Source: Pseudomicrostroma phylloplanum
Taxonomy: Eukaryota > Basidiomycota > Exobasidiomycetes > Microstromatales
NCBI GenBank assembly: GCA_039545275.1
Contig: BCHS01000004.1
Location: 1-64,000 of the forward strand
Direction: 5' to 3'
Length of the DNA: 64,000 nt
Shown here: piece by piece, positions 52,462 through 62,887 of the stretch
Position numbering within the stretch: position 1 is the stretch's first letter
Layout: each line of letters opens with the position of its first letter
Notes under the pieces: model-generated
Databases searched by the model: none
Told to the model about the DNA's origin: nothing
The model's input: only the letters and a program-made list of their open reading frames with translations
Made by a program: the position numbers and the translations under genes

Positions 52462-54216
52462 ATGCTCAGTATAAAAGGAATGCTCGTCGACTTGCTGCAC
52501 TACGCAATCATCTCAATCGTGGTCTTTTCTCTAGCTCATCTCTTTGGCATCCTCTCCCTCCTCCTCGCGCTGCTTCTCCTGCCACTCATCGTCCTCGTAG
52601 ACGTCATCGGCCTCGTCTTGGATATCATCACGACGGAAGTCCTCAGGTCCTTCAGAGAGGCCAACCGATACTGGGGTACGGACCGATTGATCGACATCGT
52701 CTTCTTTGAGGTCGAAGAGTGCATACAAACTGTCCGCGAAGCAAGGCAGCGGGAGCATACCCGCCTCCTCACTGGCAGGAAGTCTTCTGCCGCTGCTGAG
52801 TGCGCTGCTGCTGCAAAGAAGAAGAGGGGATACCTGTCCACCCTGGCCATGTCGCGCCACTCTCCCTTTCGCGAGTCGTTCGAGGAAGAAGAGCCCGTCT
52901 ACCGAGCCCTCTCCCCTCGCCTGGCTGAGCTTCCTCAGGAACTCAAGGAGCAGATCCTCTCCTTTCTTCTCCACTCCACCTCCAAAAGGGGCACCTACGA
53001 CGTAACCCCCTTGCTGCTCTGCTCCTCGCTGCGAGACCTCTACCAGCCCCAGATCTACAACGTCGTCCACCTCTCCGACTCCTTTTCCTTTCGCAAGCTC
53101 CGCGAGACGCTCGTTTTGCACAATGCGCAGCTGGGCGTGCTAGTCAAGGAGCTCACGTTCGCCTCGAACAACTTTGACCATACGGGCTACCTCGCCGATC
53201 CTCTTGCACCCGTCAGTGCCCTCTCGACGGGCATCGAGCAGCTACTGCTGAGCATGCCTAATGTTTCTTCGCTCGCACTGGACCTCTACTCTCTCGCTGC
53301 CCTCTTCGAAGGAGACGCACTGCATCGCCTGGAGTCTGGTCCACGCCCGACGTCCCTCAAGATCGAGCTGACGATCCCGCAGTACCTCGATGTACCGCTG
53401 TACCAAGATGTGCAGGAGCTGGAGATCGTCTGCTTTGGAATCGACGACGAGGTTGCACGTCAGCTCAGAGAGACACTGCCGCGCCTCAAGAAGCTGACCA
53501 TGAGGCTGGTGCGCCGGGCAGGGAGGGATGGGTCCATCTCGTCGGATATGATCTCGAACGGCGACGTGTGGGACGACGATGAGGACCCCTGGCACGAGGA
53601 GCAGGGGATCCGGTTGCCCTACTGGTCCGACTCGCGCACGGGAGCGAACGACGCAGCCGAAGTCATCAAGGCCATCGAGCTCCTGCGTATCTGGCCCGGC
53701 CCAGAGCGACGTAGAGGCACGCGACTGGAGTCGCTCACGGTCCTCGGCTGGGGCAGCGCCATCCGCGAACTGCAAAAGCACTTTGGGTACCAGTCGCCCT
53801 TTGCTCTCAAGAAGAAGAAAGAGGCCGCCGCATCGAGTGTGGAGGACCATTTGCGGTTGCGACTGTCCCCACTTCGAGAGCTGGAGCAGAAGTCCGTGGT
53901 TCGCTTTGCAGAGGAGCTGGAGGAGCTCGTGGAGACGCAGAAGTACGATCTTTGGGGGGATCTCAGGGTGCACGAAGAGGACGTCGCTCCTCTGCCGAGC
54001 ATCGGCGGGTCTGCTTCGTGCAACGACACTGCTTCTCCTCCTACTGGCAGCGACCCCGAGGGTAAAGACCAAGACACGCAAGACGGCTCCTCTTCGCCCA
54101 TGGCCGAGCTCTACCCCGCTCCTCTACGGCTGGACTTTGACCCTTACAGACACTCTGGTCCACGCAGGGGCAGTGTCCTCGCCTGGACTGGTGCCAGACC
54201 TCAGACCTTCTTTTGA
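52462..54216 (+). CDS. F-box-like protein with N-terminal membrane hairpin
   Basis: Single exon, 584 residues. Residues 9-58 are almost entirely hydrophobic, enough for two helices or a hairpin. A charged helix follows (DRLIDIVFFEVEECIQTVREARQ). About residues 150-205 resemble an F-box: LSPRLAELPQELKEQILSFLL, then LLCSSLRDLYQPQIYNVVHL, with the Leu-Pro start and the closing Tyr-x-x-Val-x-Leu common in basidiomycete F-box proteins. Behind it come poorly conserved leucine-rich stretches (IEQLLLSMPNVSSLALDLYS, VQELEIVCFGIDDEV, LPRLKKLTMRL, RLESLTVLGW), as in the LRR-like halves of this family. The tail is acidic and Ser-rich. Basidiomycete F-box proteins usually recruit targets to SCF ubiquitin ligases; the membrane segment would restrict this one to a membrane. 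The F-box call is moderate. Confidence 0.65.
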   Translation: MLSIKGMLVDLLHYAIISIVVFSLAHLFGILSLLLALLLLPLIVLVDVIGLVLDIITTEVLRSFREANRYWGTDRLIDIVFFEVEECIQTVREARQREHTRLLTGRKSSAAAECAAAAKKKRGYLSTLAMSRHSPFRESFEEEEPVYRALSPRLAELPQELKEQILSFLLHSTSKRGTYDVTPLLLCSSLRDLYQPQIYNVVHLSDSFSFRKLRETLVLHNAQLGVLVKELTFASNNFDHTGYLADPLAPVSALSTGIEQLLLSMPNVSSLALDLYSLAALFEGDALHRLESGPRPTSLKIELTIPQYLDVPLYQDVQELEIVCFGIDDEVARQLRETLPRLKKLTMRLVRRAGRDGSISSDMISNGDVWDDDEDPWHEEQGIRLPYWSDSRTGANDAAEVIKAIELLRIWPGPERRRGTRLESLTVLGWGSAIRELQKHFGYQSPFALKKKKEAAASSVEDHLRLRLSPLRELEQKSVVRFAEELEELVETQKYDLWGDLRVHEEDVAPLPSIGGSASCNDTASPPTGSDPEGKDQDTQDGSSSPMAELYPAPLRLDFDPYRHSGPRRGSVLAWTGARPQTFF

Positions 54217-54462
54217 GGGCTGAACTCGCACGGGCTCGAGGCTCCGATCCGACCCTCCTCTGCAATCTCGCCCTGATCGAAAAGTCTCACCCTTTCTTGC
54301 TCCGCCTTCGATCACTCTATGTCGCTATGTTGATATGTTCCATGCCTACTGTATCATAGTCTTTCTTGCCACGCCACATCAAGGCCTTGCTCTCGCTCCT
54401 TGCCCTCAGACTCAAATCTATACTATATGCCTAGCAGCTTTCCATTACGACCTCTGTTTCGC

Positions 54463-55489
54463 TTAAGCACACTCCTGGCTCATCGTCTGCGACTCGACCG
54501 CTCCCCTCTGTCCCCTATCCAGCTTATCAAGCTCCTTCATATCCCCCTCACTCAACTCCCACCCACCAGCAAACGCATCCCAATTCTCCCTCTGTCGCCC
54601 GAGGTTGCTGCTCTTGGGCAGAGGGATCATCCCGCTCTGCAGACTCCAGCGGAGCATCACCTGCGCCTCTGTCTTTCCAGTGGTGGAGGCGATGCGGGAG
54701 AGGGTGGAGTCGCCGTAGTAGTTCCCGCGGGCGAGGGGACAGTACGCTTGCACGAGGATGTTGTGTGAGGCGCACTTAGCGCGGAGCGCAGTTTGAGCGA
54801 AGAAGGGATGGCACTCGATCTGCGGAGGGCAGCGACGTGAGACTCTGATCAGCGTACAAGGTCTCTCTGCCGCCCACTTCTCTCCTCTCCTCTTCGGACT
54901 CACCTGGTTGACAACAGGCAGCACCTCTGGCTTACTCTGCACGAGCTCCTCCAGGTGCTTCTCACCATAATTGCTCACTCCCAAACTCCTCACCTTCCCC
55001 TCCTTCACAAGTCGACTCAACGCTTCCCACGTCTCTTTGCGTGCCTTTGGTCCACCATCTGGCGCGTGGATCAGGACGAGGTCCCAGTACTCGAGTTGCG
55101 CAGCGGAGAGGGAGCGCAGGATGGAGTCGTACGCCGAGGAGCCCTTGCTGAATGTTTTGGTGGTTAGGAAGAGCTCAGAGCGGGGAACGGAGGAGGAGCG
55201 GGCAAAGGCGCCCGTTTCGGACTCGTTGCGGTAGTATTGCGCCGTACTGTTGTCCGAGCGTGAGCATGAGCGTGGGCGTGAGTGTAAGCGCAATGAGAAG
55301 GGGTAAGGCGGCCTGCAGTGTCCGGCCCACAACTCACTCGATATGTCTATACCCCACCTGCTCCACCGCGCTCCTCAACGCATCTACCGTCTCCTTTCCT
55401 CGCATCTCCCACGCCCCAATCCCAAAGCGAGGGATGGAGTGGCCGTCGGCCATCTTGATCGTCGGCGAAAGGCTGGAAGATGTGCTCAT
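54463..55489 (-). CDS. Aldo-keto reductase
   Basis: NADPH-dependent carbonyl reductase of the AKR superfamily. Three coding exons: 55338-55489, 54904-55246 and 54463-54819 (283 residues). The catalytic tetrad is complete: Asp and Tyr in HIDTAQYYRNE (spanning the first splice), Lys in LTTKTF and His in LVLIHAPDG. SLGVSNYGEKHLEELV, NQIECHPFF (across the second splice), QAYCPLARG and the NADPH-binding IPLPKSSNLGR follow in order. An in-frame Met at 55609 would add 40 residues rich in Arg, Ser and Leu that look like a mitochondrial presequence, so two forms are possible. Close to GCY1/YPR1-type reductases by motif; substrate unknown. Confidence 0.9.
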
Positions 55490-56001
55490 CTTTGCTGTAG
55501 CTGGCGGCGTAAAGGCGAGGTGTTTGTGTACAGACTGAAGGCGATCTCGCAGAGTCGATCTGGATGTAGGGCTCAAGACGTTGCTGAGTGGTCTTGCAAT
55601 CAAAGGCATTTGCCAGAAGCAGGAGCGAAAGGTGAACAGATCACAGAGCAGGTCCGTATTAATCAATCAGGGTGCGGAAGTGGAGAGTGGAGCAAGCGTT
55701 CAGTGAGTGGAGGGGAGGTCGGAACGGAACAGAACGGAAGCGAGAAGTGTAGAGCGAGTTCGACAAAGGGGAGCGTATCGATGGAATTGATGGGAAATTT
55801 ATAAGTGATCGAACGACACATTCAGTCGAATCTTCGCTACGATCTACAGAATCTAGAGATACAGGAGCAGCACTTTGCCGCGGTGACGCCGGCTGAGGAA
55901 TCCGCCAAGGCAGAAGAAACCAAGTCGAAGGAAATGAGGGCTTGGCATGTATACCTGTTGGAGAGTCTGAACGCGACCCAAAGTCTGCTGGTGTGGCGAC
56001 C
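55490..56001. other. Spacer between reductase and urea transporter genes
   Basis: About 512 bases on the promoter side of the reductase and the 3' side of the transporter gene, both minus strand. The first 120 bases may code for an alternative targeting sequence of the reductase. Nothing else seen. Confidence 0.5.
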
Positions 56002-58163
56002 CTAGGCCGACGACTTGAGCTCTGCAGTAGAGCTCCCCCCTACTCGCTCTTGGTCCACAAGCGCGGGGCTACCCTGCGGCGCTGCGTGCTTCTCGTCCAA
56101 AGTAGGCGACCCAGGCGAGGAGCTCGAGCTCGAGCCCGAGCTGGTCAAAGGTTCGGAGCCTCCCACTCGAGGTTTCTTACCACTGACCACAGGCCAGAGT
56201 GCAACCGCCACAGTCTTGATGATCTTCCTCCCTTCCCAGAGCGGGTAGAGCCCGACGATCGTGAATGCAACAATTGCCCACGCGAGGGAGACTCCGACCC
56301 AGCCTTCAAAGAATGATCTGGTGAAGATGTAGTCCCTATACAGACTCAGTGGCCAGATGAGCATGAACACCGAGAAGACAATGACGGACCCGATCACGGA
56401 TACATTCAACCACTTGTTCAGGTAGGGGCGCGCGAAGTGCTCGTCATTCTTGATCTTGTCCACCTCTTGCGCGTCGGCTGCAGAGAGGTGGGGAGAGGTC
56501 CAGATGGAGTCCCAGTCGACGTGTTGTGGGGTGAAGAGGGAGCCGAGTGTGCAGAGGAGGAGACCTGTGCCGATGGCTGTGGCGAATGTGTACAGGCAGA
56601 CGTCCGTATCGCTTAGCGCAGTGAGGGAGAGGGGTCCTTCGACTAGACGGGAGGCCAGAGAGAGCCAGACTGCGAGACCAGCACCGAAGCTGATCCAGAC
56701 ACCGGGGAAGAGGCACCACCTTGGAAGACGTGATGAGAAGAAGATGAAGCAGATCTGGCTGAGCGCAGCCGTGGACCAGACACCTGTGATGTTGTACAGG
56801 AAGCCGACATCGACACCCACGCCATGCAGCATACTTCCAAAGGCGGCCATGAAGACTGTGAAGGCCATGACGCTGATCTGCTGCACCCTCAGAATCTCGT
56901 CGGCAGTGGCTGAACGCTTGAAGTACGTCTTGAAGATGTCGTAACCCGAGATCGAGGCAACCGCCATGAGCTGCGCTGAGATGGCTGATGTGGAAGACAT
57001 GAACATCAGAAGGAGCACACCGGCTGACCCACCCTTGCCCAGGATGGCCTGAGCAGCATAGGGAAGCACAAGTCCCGAGGAGACCTGGTCTGTAGTCATC
57101 TTGTTTGGGTACGTGGGGAAGGAGGGAGAAGTCGTCTCGAGAGCGAGGGCGACCAGACCCGCCGTAGTCGCGAGGCACCAGGGGATGGAGAACCAGGAGA
57201 GCGAACCAAGGATGTAGCCGGGCACTGTTGCCGAGGGACTTGCTGCGATACCCTTTTGGTGGAAAGAGGCGTCCATGAAGACGACTCCGGTATACTCGAG
57301 GAAAGATAGCCATCCTGTGATGCGCGGAAAACAAGGGAGGGGTCAGCGACTAACAGGTGTGACAGGCCCTCACCTTCCCACTCACCAAACTTGATCGCGC
57401 CAATACTCTTCATGGTCGTCCAGCTGCCCTCATAATTCGTACTTGGATTAGTAGTCGCAGCCTGCTGGAGCAAATCATACATTCTGCCAGGCGAGCCGAG
57501 TTCATCGCTCGTGGCATAGGTGGTGAACCAGAAGACGAAGAGGATGATGAAGATGACGACGGTGTGGAGGTAGTCGGCCAGGATGGTGGACCTGAGACCA
57601 CCAGTGAGGGTGTAGGCCATGACGACCGCTGGCAGCAGCCACAGGGCAGCATATACGGATACACCTGTGATGGAGTTGATGGCTGCTGCTGCTCCGACCG
57701 CTACTGAGCTCACGACTAGGATGTTTGTGGCCACTGCGAAGAAGAGGACAGTCAAGTGACTGGCGGCTCCGTACCTGACATGGATCAGCTCGAGGTGGGT
57801 GTGCAGAGTGGGCGCCTTGCGCTTCATCTGGATTGCAATGAGCGAGAACAGGGTGATCTGGGACATGTTGCCCGCGCCGTAGATCAAGGCTCCAGCAAGT
57901 CCATAGTTGTACGCAGTGGACACAGAAGACAAAAGGGTTACCGACCAGCACCATGCAGATACGGCTCCGGCTGCCGTGAGACCAGTGGACAAGCTGCGCG
58001 AGGCGACGGCGTACTCGCTTGCCGACTGGACGACGCCGGAATATCTCCGCAGAGCTTGAGAGATGCCCACTACGGTGAGGGCAAAGAGGGCTCCCAGACC
58101 GATGATGACCCCGTAGCCCGCTCCTTGGCTGAGCGGGACCTGGACAGTGGGAGTAGCTGACAT
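56002..58163 (-). CDS. DUR3: Urea active transporter, Dur3 type (sodium:solute symporter family)
   Basis: High-affinity urea (and in yeast also polyamine) importer of the plasma membrane. Two coding exons, 57386-58163 and 56002-57314 (696 residues, about 15 helices). Dur3 hallmarks: LSQGAGYGVIIGLGALFAL, TAAGAVSAWCWSVTLLSSVSTAYNYG, MKRKAPTLHTHLELIHVRYG, YTLTGGLRSTILADYLHTV, FLEYTGVVFMDASFHQKG after the splice, and MFMSSTSAISAQLMAVASI. The tail is Ser/Pro-rich. A start at 58220 is in frame, but 58163 fits the family. The upstream region has an AGATAA (complement of 58567-58572) and a GATAAG (complement of 58820-58825), typical GATA-factor sites of nitrogen-controlled genes. Yeast Dur3 also imports putrescine and spermidine, so it may support the agmatine cluster 20 kb away in two ways. 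Confidence 0.93.
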
Positions 58164-59021
58164 GGCTAGTCGAGTCGAAGACGCAGGGTTAGCGAACAAA
58201 GAGAAGGGTAGAAGAGACAACTAGCGGTGCAGGCGTGGAAAGACGTGAAGCAGGCCGTGATAAATCCAGACTCGCCCCCCAAGATCAGGGCAGTGGTACG
58301 CTCGGCCAGGCTCCTCCCACCTCATTCTGTGTTCCCGAAACGCTGGATTGCTATGTCGCCATCCCACGTCAGCCGTTTGCGTTATTGCAAGATTCTCGAG
58401 GGGAGCCAATTTAGCGTCAGCATCGAGGCGGGACCAGCGCAGCGCCGGTGCCAATGCGGGCAAAACATGGGCGAGATTGTGTCGTGCTTCGTCCTGTCCT
58501 GCGGTACAGCGCCATCTCCCTGGCAGGCAGCATGGCACCTCGGCTGTGGGGCAGTCCTCATATCTGTTATCTCTCTCGGTGTCTGGTCCTTGTCGCTCGT
58601 GCTTGTACTTGTGCTCGTGAATCTGCGATCGAAGCAGAGGAGAGGGACCATCGCTAAACAGCCGCACGACAGTATCATCCTCGAAGACGTGATTCTCCCC
58701 GTAAAGCACGGGCCTGCCCTCGCGAGATCATTTCAGACTCCGATGTCACCGCGAAGCTCGACGACGCTCTGTGCCTCGAGCAAGGTAGGCTCGTACGCCT
58801 TGCCCCATTCATACTTATACTTATCAAAGGGATGACGGCGAGGGTGACTTTGAGATGCTCTATGAATTGGGACTGAGTACAGGTTGATGACTTTGTTTCA
58901 GTCTTTGGAAAGACGCGCTCAGACCCATCCTGGCCGGCAGTACAGCCCTCTATTTTGACTCGACACTAGCATCGCCGTTGCTCTGGCTTTCCAATTCTTA
59001 GAACATGACTCGAAAGGGATC
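58164..59021. promoter_or_regulatory. Upstream region of the urea transporter gene
   Basis: About 858 bases. It contains GATA-type words on the minus strand (58567-58572 and 58820-58825). Open frames on both strands overlap here (for example plus 58227-58835), but neither shows a family, splice pattern or signal peptide. The far end is the 3' side of the Chz1-like gene. Confidence 0.5.
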
Positions 59022-59715
59022 CTACTGCTCAGAGGAAGTAGCGTCGAGTCCAGCCTTCTTCAGTGCCTCTTCGGACGAGTAGTCGATCTCCTTGCGCGCG
59101 CGTCGAGGGCGGTTACCGATGCCGTACGACTCGATGTTGCTTGGGTCCACCTCGTCCGCCTCGATGGAGTCATCCTGTGCGGAGCGCAAGAGAGGATCAG
59201 TATCAGCGAGTCTTGACTTCAGCAACAAGAGAGTACTCACATCCTCAGCAGACTCGTCGTCTACTTCAAAGTCTTCATCGTCCTCCTCGTCATCGCTGTC
59301 TGCCCCTCCTTCAACTTCCTGACTCTCGTCCATTCGGTCCGGGTCGAACTCTTTGTCTTCTTCCTCATCCTCATCGTCATCGGCGATGTCTGTGAAGAAG
59401 AGGGTGTGAAGCACAGCAGGAGAAGATGTGTGGTCAGGTCAGAGCTCCTGCTGACCGGCATCGCCTCCGCCTCTTCTGAGGGTCCTCAATTCACTCACCC
59501 TGGGTAGCCTTGCCCTTGCCCTTGTTGAAAGCGACGGGAGCAGCGGCACTGCTCTCTGTGCTTTCGACGGTATCGTTCGAAGCCGAGACGGTGGGGTTGC
59601 TAATGGGGCGGAAAGCGAGGGAGGTAGGCAGGACTCAGAACTTGGATCTCTCCGCACCGCGGTCCTTCGGAGGTGAGGTAGGAGTTGGGAGCACTTACGT
59701 TGCTTCGTCAGACAT
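59022..59715 (-). CDS. CHZ1: Chz1-like histone H2A.Z-H2B chaperone
   Basis: Small acidic nuclear protein; yeast Chz1 binds H2A.Z-H2B dimers and helps their deposition by SWR1. Four coding exons: 59699-59715 (17 bases), 59499-59599, 59241-59389 and 59022-59174 (139 residues). After a Ser/Thr-rich start with NKGKGKATQ comes a long acidic block (DDDEDEEEDKEFDPDRMDES, then DSDDEEDDEDFEVDDES), and then the part resembling the CHZ motif: DPSNIESYGIGNRPRRARK followed by EIDYSSEEALKKAGLDA. The Asn-Ile, Arg-Arg-x-Arg and Ile-Asp-Tyr steps fit Chz1; order and size match fungal homologues. Each splice keeps the frame. Other acidic histone chaperones are possible. Confidence 0.72.
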
Positions 59716-60033
59716 GATTGCTTATGGTCGTTAAGGTGGAAAGAGTCTGTGGATCTCAGAAGTGCGAGTGGTCGATCGGTACCTTATCGTGATCAAGAGC
59801 AAGATGAGGAGCGGAAAGGTCAGCAGGAGAGGGAGGACAGAGAAGAACACTCGCCCTCAATCTAGCAACCAACACTTGCGCGCGCGCGGGCAGTGGGTCA
59901 CGCGTAAATTGCAGGGCAAGCGCGCCTCTGAGAGCCTCACCGCTGAAGGTCAGTCATCGAACGGCATCCCAAGGCAAGACGATAATACAGTTGGTCGAAG
60001 ACGTCTGGTGATCACGCCACAGTCGCCTGCTCT
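59716..60033. other. Spacer between Chz1-like and aminotransferase genes
   Basis: About 318 bases; promoter of the Chz1-like gene and 3' end of the aminotransferase gene. A short alternating run GCGCGCGCGGG lies near 59880. No gene seen. Confidence 0.5.
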
Positions 60034-61772
60034 TTATGTTCCACTACGGAAAGCGGCCTTCTTCCCTCTGAGCTCAACAAATCGGCTCATCATCGCCAGC
60101 CTCACCGGCAAATCCTCCTCCAGTATCCTCGAGTCCGCCACATTCGCCAATGCGAAGCGCAGCAAATTCGCACACACGTCCCTCGCGACCTCTCTGCTCT
60201 CCTCGGACTGAGCAGCCTTCCTCTCTGAGAGTTGCGCGGGCATGAACCCGTCGGCTGCTAGGATGCCCACGCCGAAGAGGGACGCGAGCGCCTCGGCTAC
60301 CTGGCTCGAGGAGAGGAGCTCCCCGCCTGGTTGCACGTCCCGGTTGAAGGGATGCCTGACAAAGGCGTAGTACCCTCCTAGACTCTCGATCTCCCAGCCC
60401 AGCTCCGCTAGGCTCTTCCCTGCAAGCGCACTGTCCCCCAGATTCCACTTCCCAAAGTCTTCCTCTGCGACCACCCGCTCCATGCCGCGCCGAAAGATGT
60501 CACCGCGCCTCTTGAGCTCCTGCGCGACTTCTCTCCTGCCGCGCACTTCGTCCTCGTCGAACATGCTCCACGCTACCACGTTCTGCGTGTCCACTCGCGG
60601 TGGGACGATCAGGGTGTTGTCTAGGGCCTTGGCAAGAGGTCCAAATGTGGCGGGAGTCGTCGGTGATGGTGGTGGAGGGGAGAAGAGGGAGGGGTGGGAG
60701 ATGATGGCTCCGAGACGGTGGCCGGGTATGGCGAATGACTTGGAGAAGGAATAGAGGTGTATCACAGCTGATAGGGCGGGGCGGAGAAGCGGCTCAAGCC
60801 CGTCAGCTACCGGTGAGTGCCTCTTCCCACATCATAGTGACTCACTCTGCCTCCACTCCCACTCCTTATCATCCCCCAATCCATTCCTAAACAGTCCATG
60901 AGGCGCCTTCACGCCCCCCTCATCCTCATCACTGATGAGAAACTCCCTATACGTCTCATCCAGAACCAGTGCAATCCCCTCCCGCTTGCAGATCGCCCCA
61001 AACTCGGCTATGAGCTCGGGAGGGTAGATGGAGCCAGTGGGGTTGTTAGGTGTGACGAGGACGAGGGCCTTGATCTTGGGCAAGGTCTGCGAGGTCGAGT
61101 GCTCCTTGAGGAGGGACTCGAATGCGGATGGTGAGGGCAGATAGGCGGGAGGAGATGAGGGGAGCGGGACCGGCTCGACGGAGAGGGAGAGGAGCTGCAT
61201 CGAGTGGTTGAAGTACTGCGAGGGCGCAACATCGAGGTCCATGGCAGGGTCAGCGGCTGCGAGCGGGTCACAGCTAAGGTGCTACAGCTTCTACCCTTGA
61301 GACTCACAAATGGCGTCGGGATGACTACCGCCTCATTGGCTCCCGGCTGGCAGAGCATCCTAAACACGAACTCGCTCGCACTATTGCATCCCGCTGTGAC
61401 ACAGACATCATGCTCTCCCACTGCGCCCCTTCCTTGCGGATCCTGCCCTCGGCGGTACACCTCATTGATCTGCTTGGCGAGGTTCTGCCGCAGAGCAGGA
61501 GCCGCAAGGCTGTATGAGTGATGCAGATCTTTAGAGGCTTCTTCTTGCAGACGAGCTCGGAAGGCGGCAGAGGGAAGCTGGCCGGGCACGCCTTGAGAGA
61601 GGTTGAGGAAGGGTGGGAGGGTGGAAGAGCTCGTTGCTGAGGTCGAGGTGAAGGGGCATTGTGGAGCTGGGTAGGACTTTTGCCAGGCTTGACTGATGGA
61701 GATGGGAGATGCTGGTGTGTGTACCGCCAATGACGGCGCCAAGGAGAAGAGTGGCCTTCGAGATGTGGACAT
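60034..61772 (-). CDS. Class I/II PLP-dependent aminotransferase
   Basis: Pyridoxal-phosphate enzyme of fold type I. Three coding exons: 61308-61772, 60846-61215 and 60034-60767 (522 residues). Visible: LSQGVPGQLPSAAFRARL, VCVTAGCNSASEFVFRML, IPTPFYFNHSMQLLSLSVEPV across the first splice (binds the cofactor ring), VTPNNPTGSIYPPELI, LVLDETYREFL (cofactor Asp and Tyr) and the Schiff-base Lys in YSFSKSFAIPGHRLG (about residue 288). The first 60 residues, Ser/Thr/Pro-rich with RRP, may be a mitochondrial presequence. The first acceptor was chosen by frame; an earlier one leaves the conserved YFNH block out of frame. Substrate is not clear; the family includes aspartate-, aromatic- and kynurenine-type enzymes. 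Length is above average because of Ser/Pro insertions. Confidence 0.88.
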
Positions 61773-62163
61773 GATGCGAATTGACGTCGAATACGAGTAA
61801 CGAGGAGCGAGAAGGAGTCCTCCGGTATCTACGTCGAGTGAGTCACTCTGTGTGATCTTGCAGCTCCTCGACTTCCTTCCCGCCGCCAAGGGGAGCGGAC
61901 AGAGACACGTGGTGCGACACGCATTTAGGCGGAGTGTGAACTCTGACCCCGCCTCCACTGCACAGCAACGTCAACACACACACTCGACGTCTGCCTTCCC
62001 GCATTGATGGAGGGAGAGCTCAAAGTGACATCCACACAGCCAGAAACACCTTGCCTTCTCCATCCATCCATCCAAACAGCTCAGCTCAGCTCACGCCACC
62101 CTGCTATACTCTCATATCTTCCCATCGCTCAACTGCATCCAGCATCCGCACTCCCATAACACA
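61773..62163. promoter_or_regulatory. Divergent promoter, aminotransferase/small membrane protein
   Basis: About 391 bases between divergent starts. The plus strand from about 61970 is C/A/T-rich with CATCCATCCATCC near 62061-62073. No other gene. Confidence 0.5.
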
Positions 62164-62624
62164 ATGGCATCCATCCAGCACTCCCTCGGCTCCCTCGTCT
62201 CCTCCTTCGAGCACCTCGTCTCCGGCCTGCTAGAATCCGTACTGGCCATCCTCCGCCACTTCTTCAACATCATCGCCGGTGTGCTCAAGGGAACACTGAA
62301 CATTAGTGAAGACGTCTTGGAGAATGCTTGGAAGATGGTAGAGGGGTCGGTACGACTTGTTTTTGGTGAGTGGCACTGCCCAAAGGAGTAGGAGGAGGGA
62401 GCGGATGCATATCCCACAAGACGATGCTGTCGCGCCACCAGAGTTGTGCATCTGACTGACACTCATCCTGTTTCCCTCCCACTCGTCTTCTGACAGCCAA
62501 CTTCCTGCCCATCGTCCTCCTCGTCTTCGGAGCCTTTGTTGGGCTCATCGTAGCCAACCGCCAGACCAGCGCCGGCCAAAAGACGGTCTCGTCTGCCAAG
62601 AAGGGTAGCAAGAAGAGGGCATAA
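62164..62624 (+). CDS. Small membrane protein of a type common in basidiomycetes
   Basis: Two coding exons, 62164-62365 and 62497-62624, give 109 residues. The first exon codes for an amphipathic, largely hydrophobic helix (LVSGLLESVLAILRHFFNII and on) with few charged residues. The second begins with a clear transmembrane helix (FLPIVLLVFGAFVGLIVA, about residues 70-87), followed by a Lys/Ser-rich cytosolic-type tail ending in KKGSKKRA. I recall similarly built short proteins in basidiomycete genomes, but no known function. The frame is kept at the splice (Gly/Ala codon). It may be a tail-anchored protein or a lipid-droplet/ER hairpin protein. Confidence 0.7.
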
Positions 62625-62887
62625 AGACGTGGCGTGATCGAGGCCTTGATCTAGTGACCATGTCTTTATCGTAGTCGGAAGGACCCTTGAAGCTGCTGGT
62701 CTCGAAAAACACTGCAATTTCCGGAGGTGGAATATACCTGTAGGCGGACGTAGATTTGGACGTCGAATATATCATGCATTGCCAGATCTGCTGGACCAAC
62801 GAAACTCTGATTGAAGCGTCTTGGATTGTTTGCAGCTATCATCCGTGCTTTTGCTTGGGGTCAGATCCGTTCTTGAGTGCGTCTATC

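Noticed and set aside
58227..58835. Open frame of 202 codons on the plus strand, overlapping a 162-codon frame on the minus strand, between the urea transporter and Chz1-like genes.
   Set aside because: Neither shows a domain, consistent splice sites or a plausible signal; the region is the transporter promoter.
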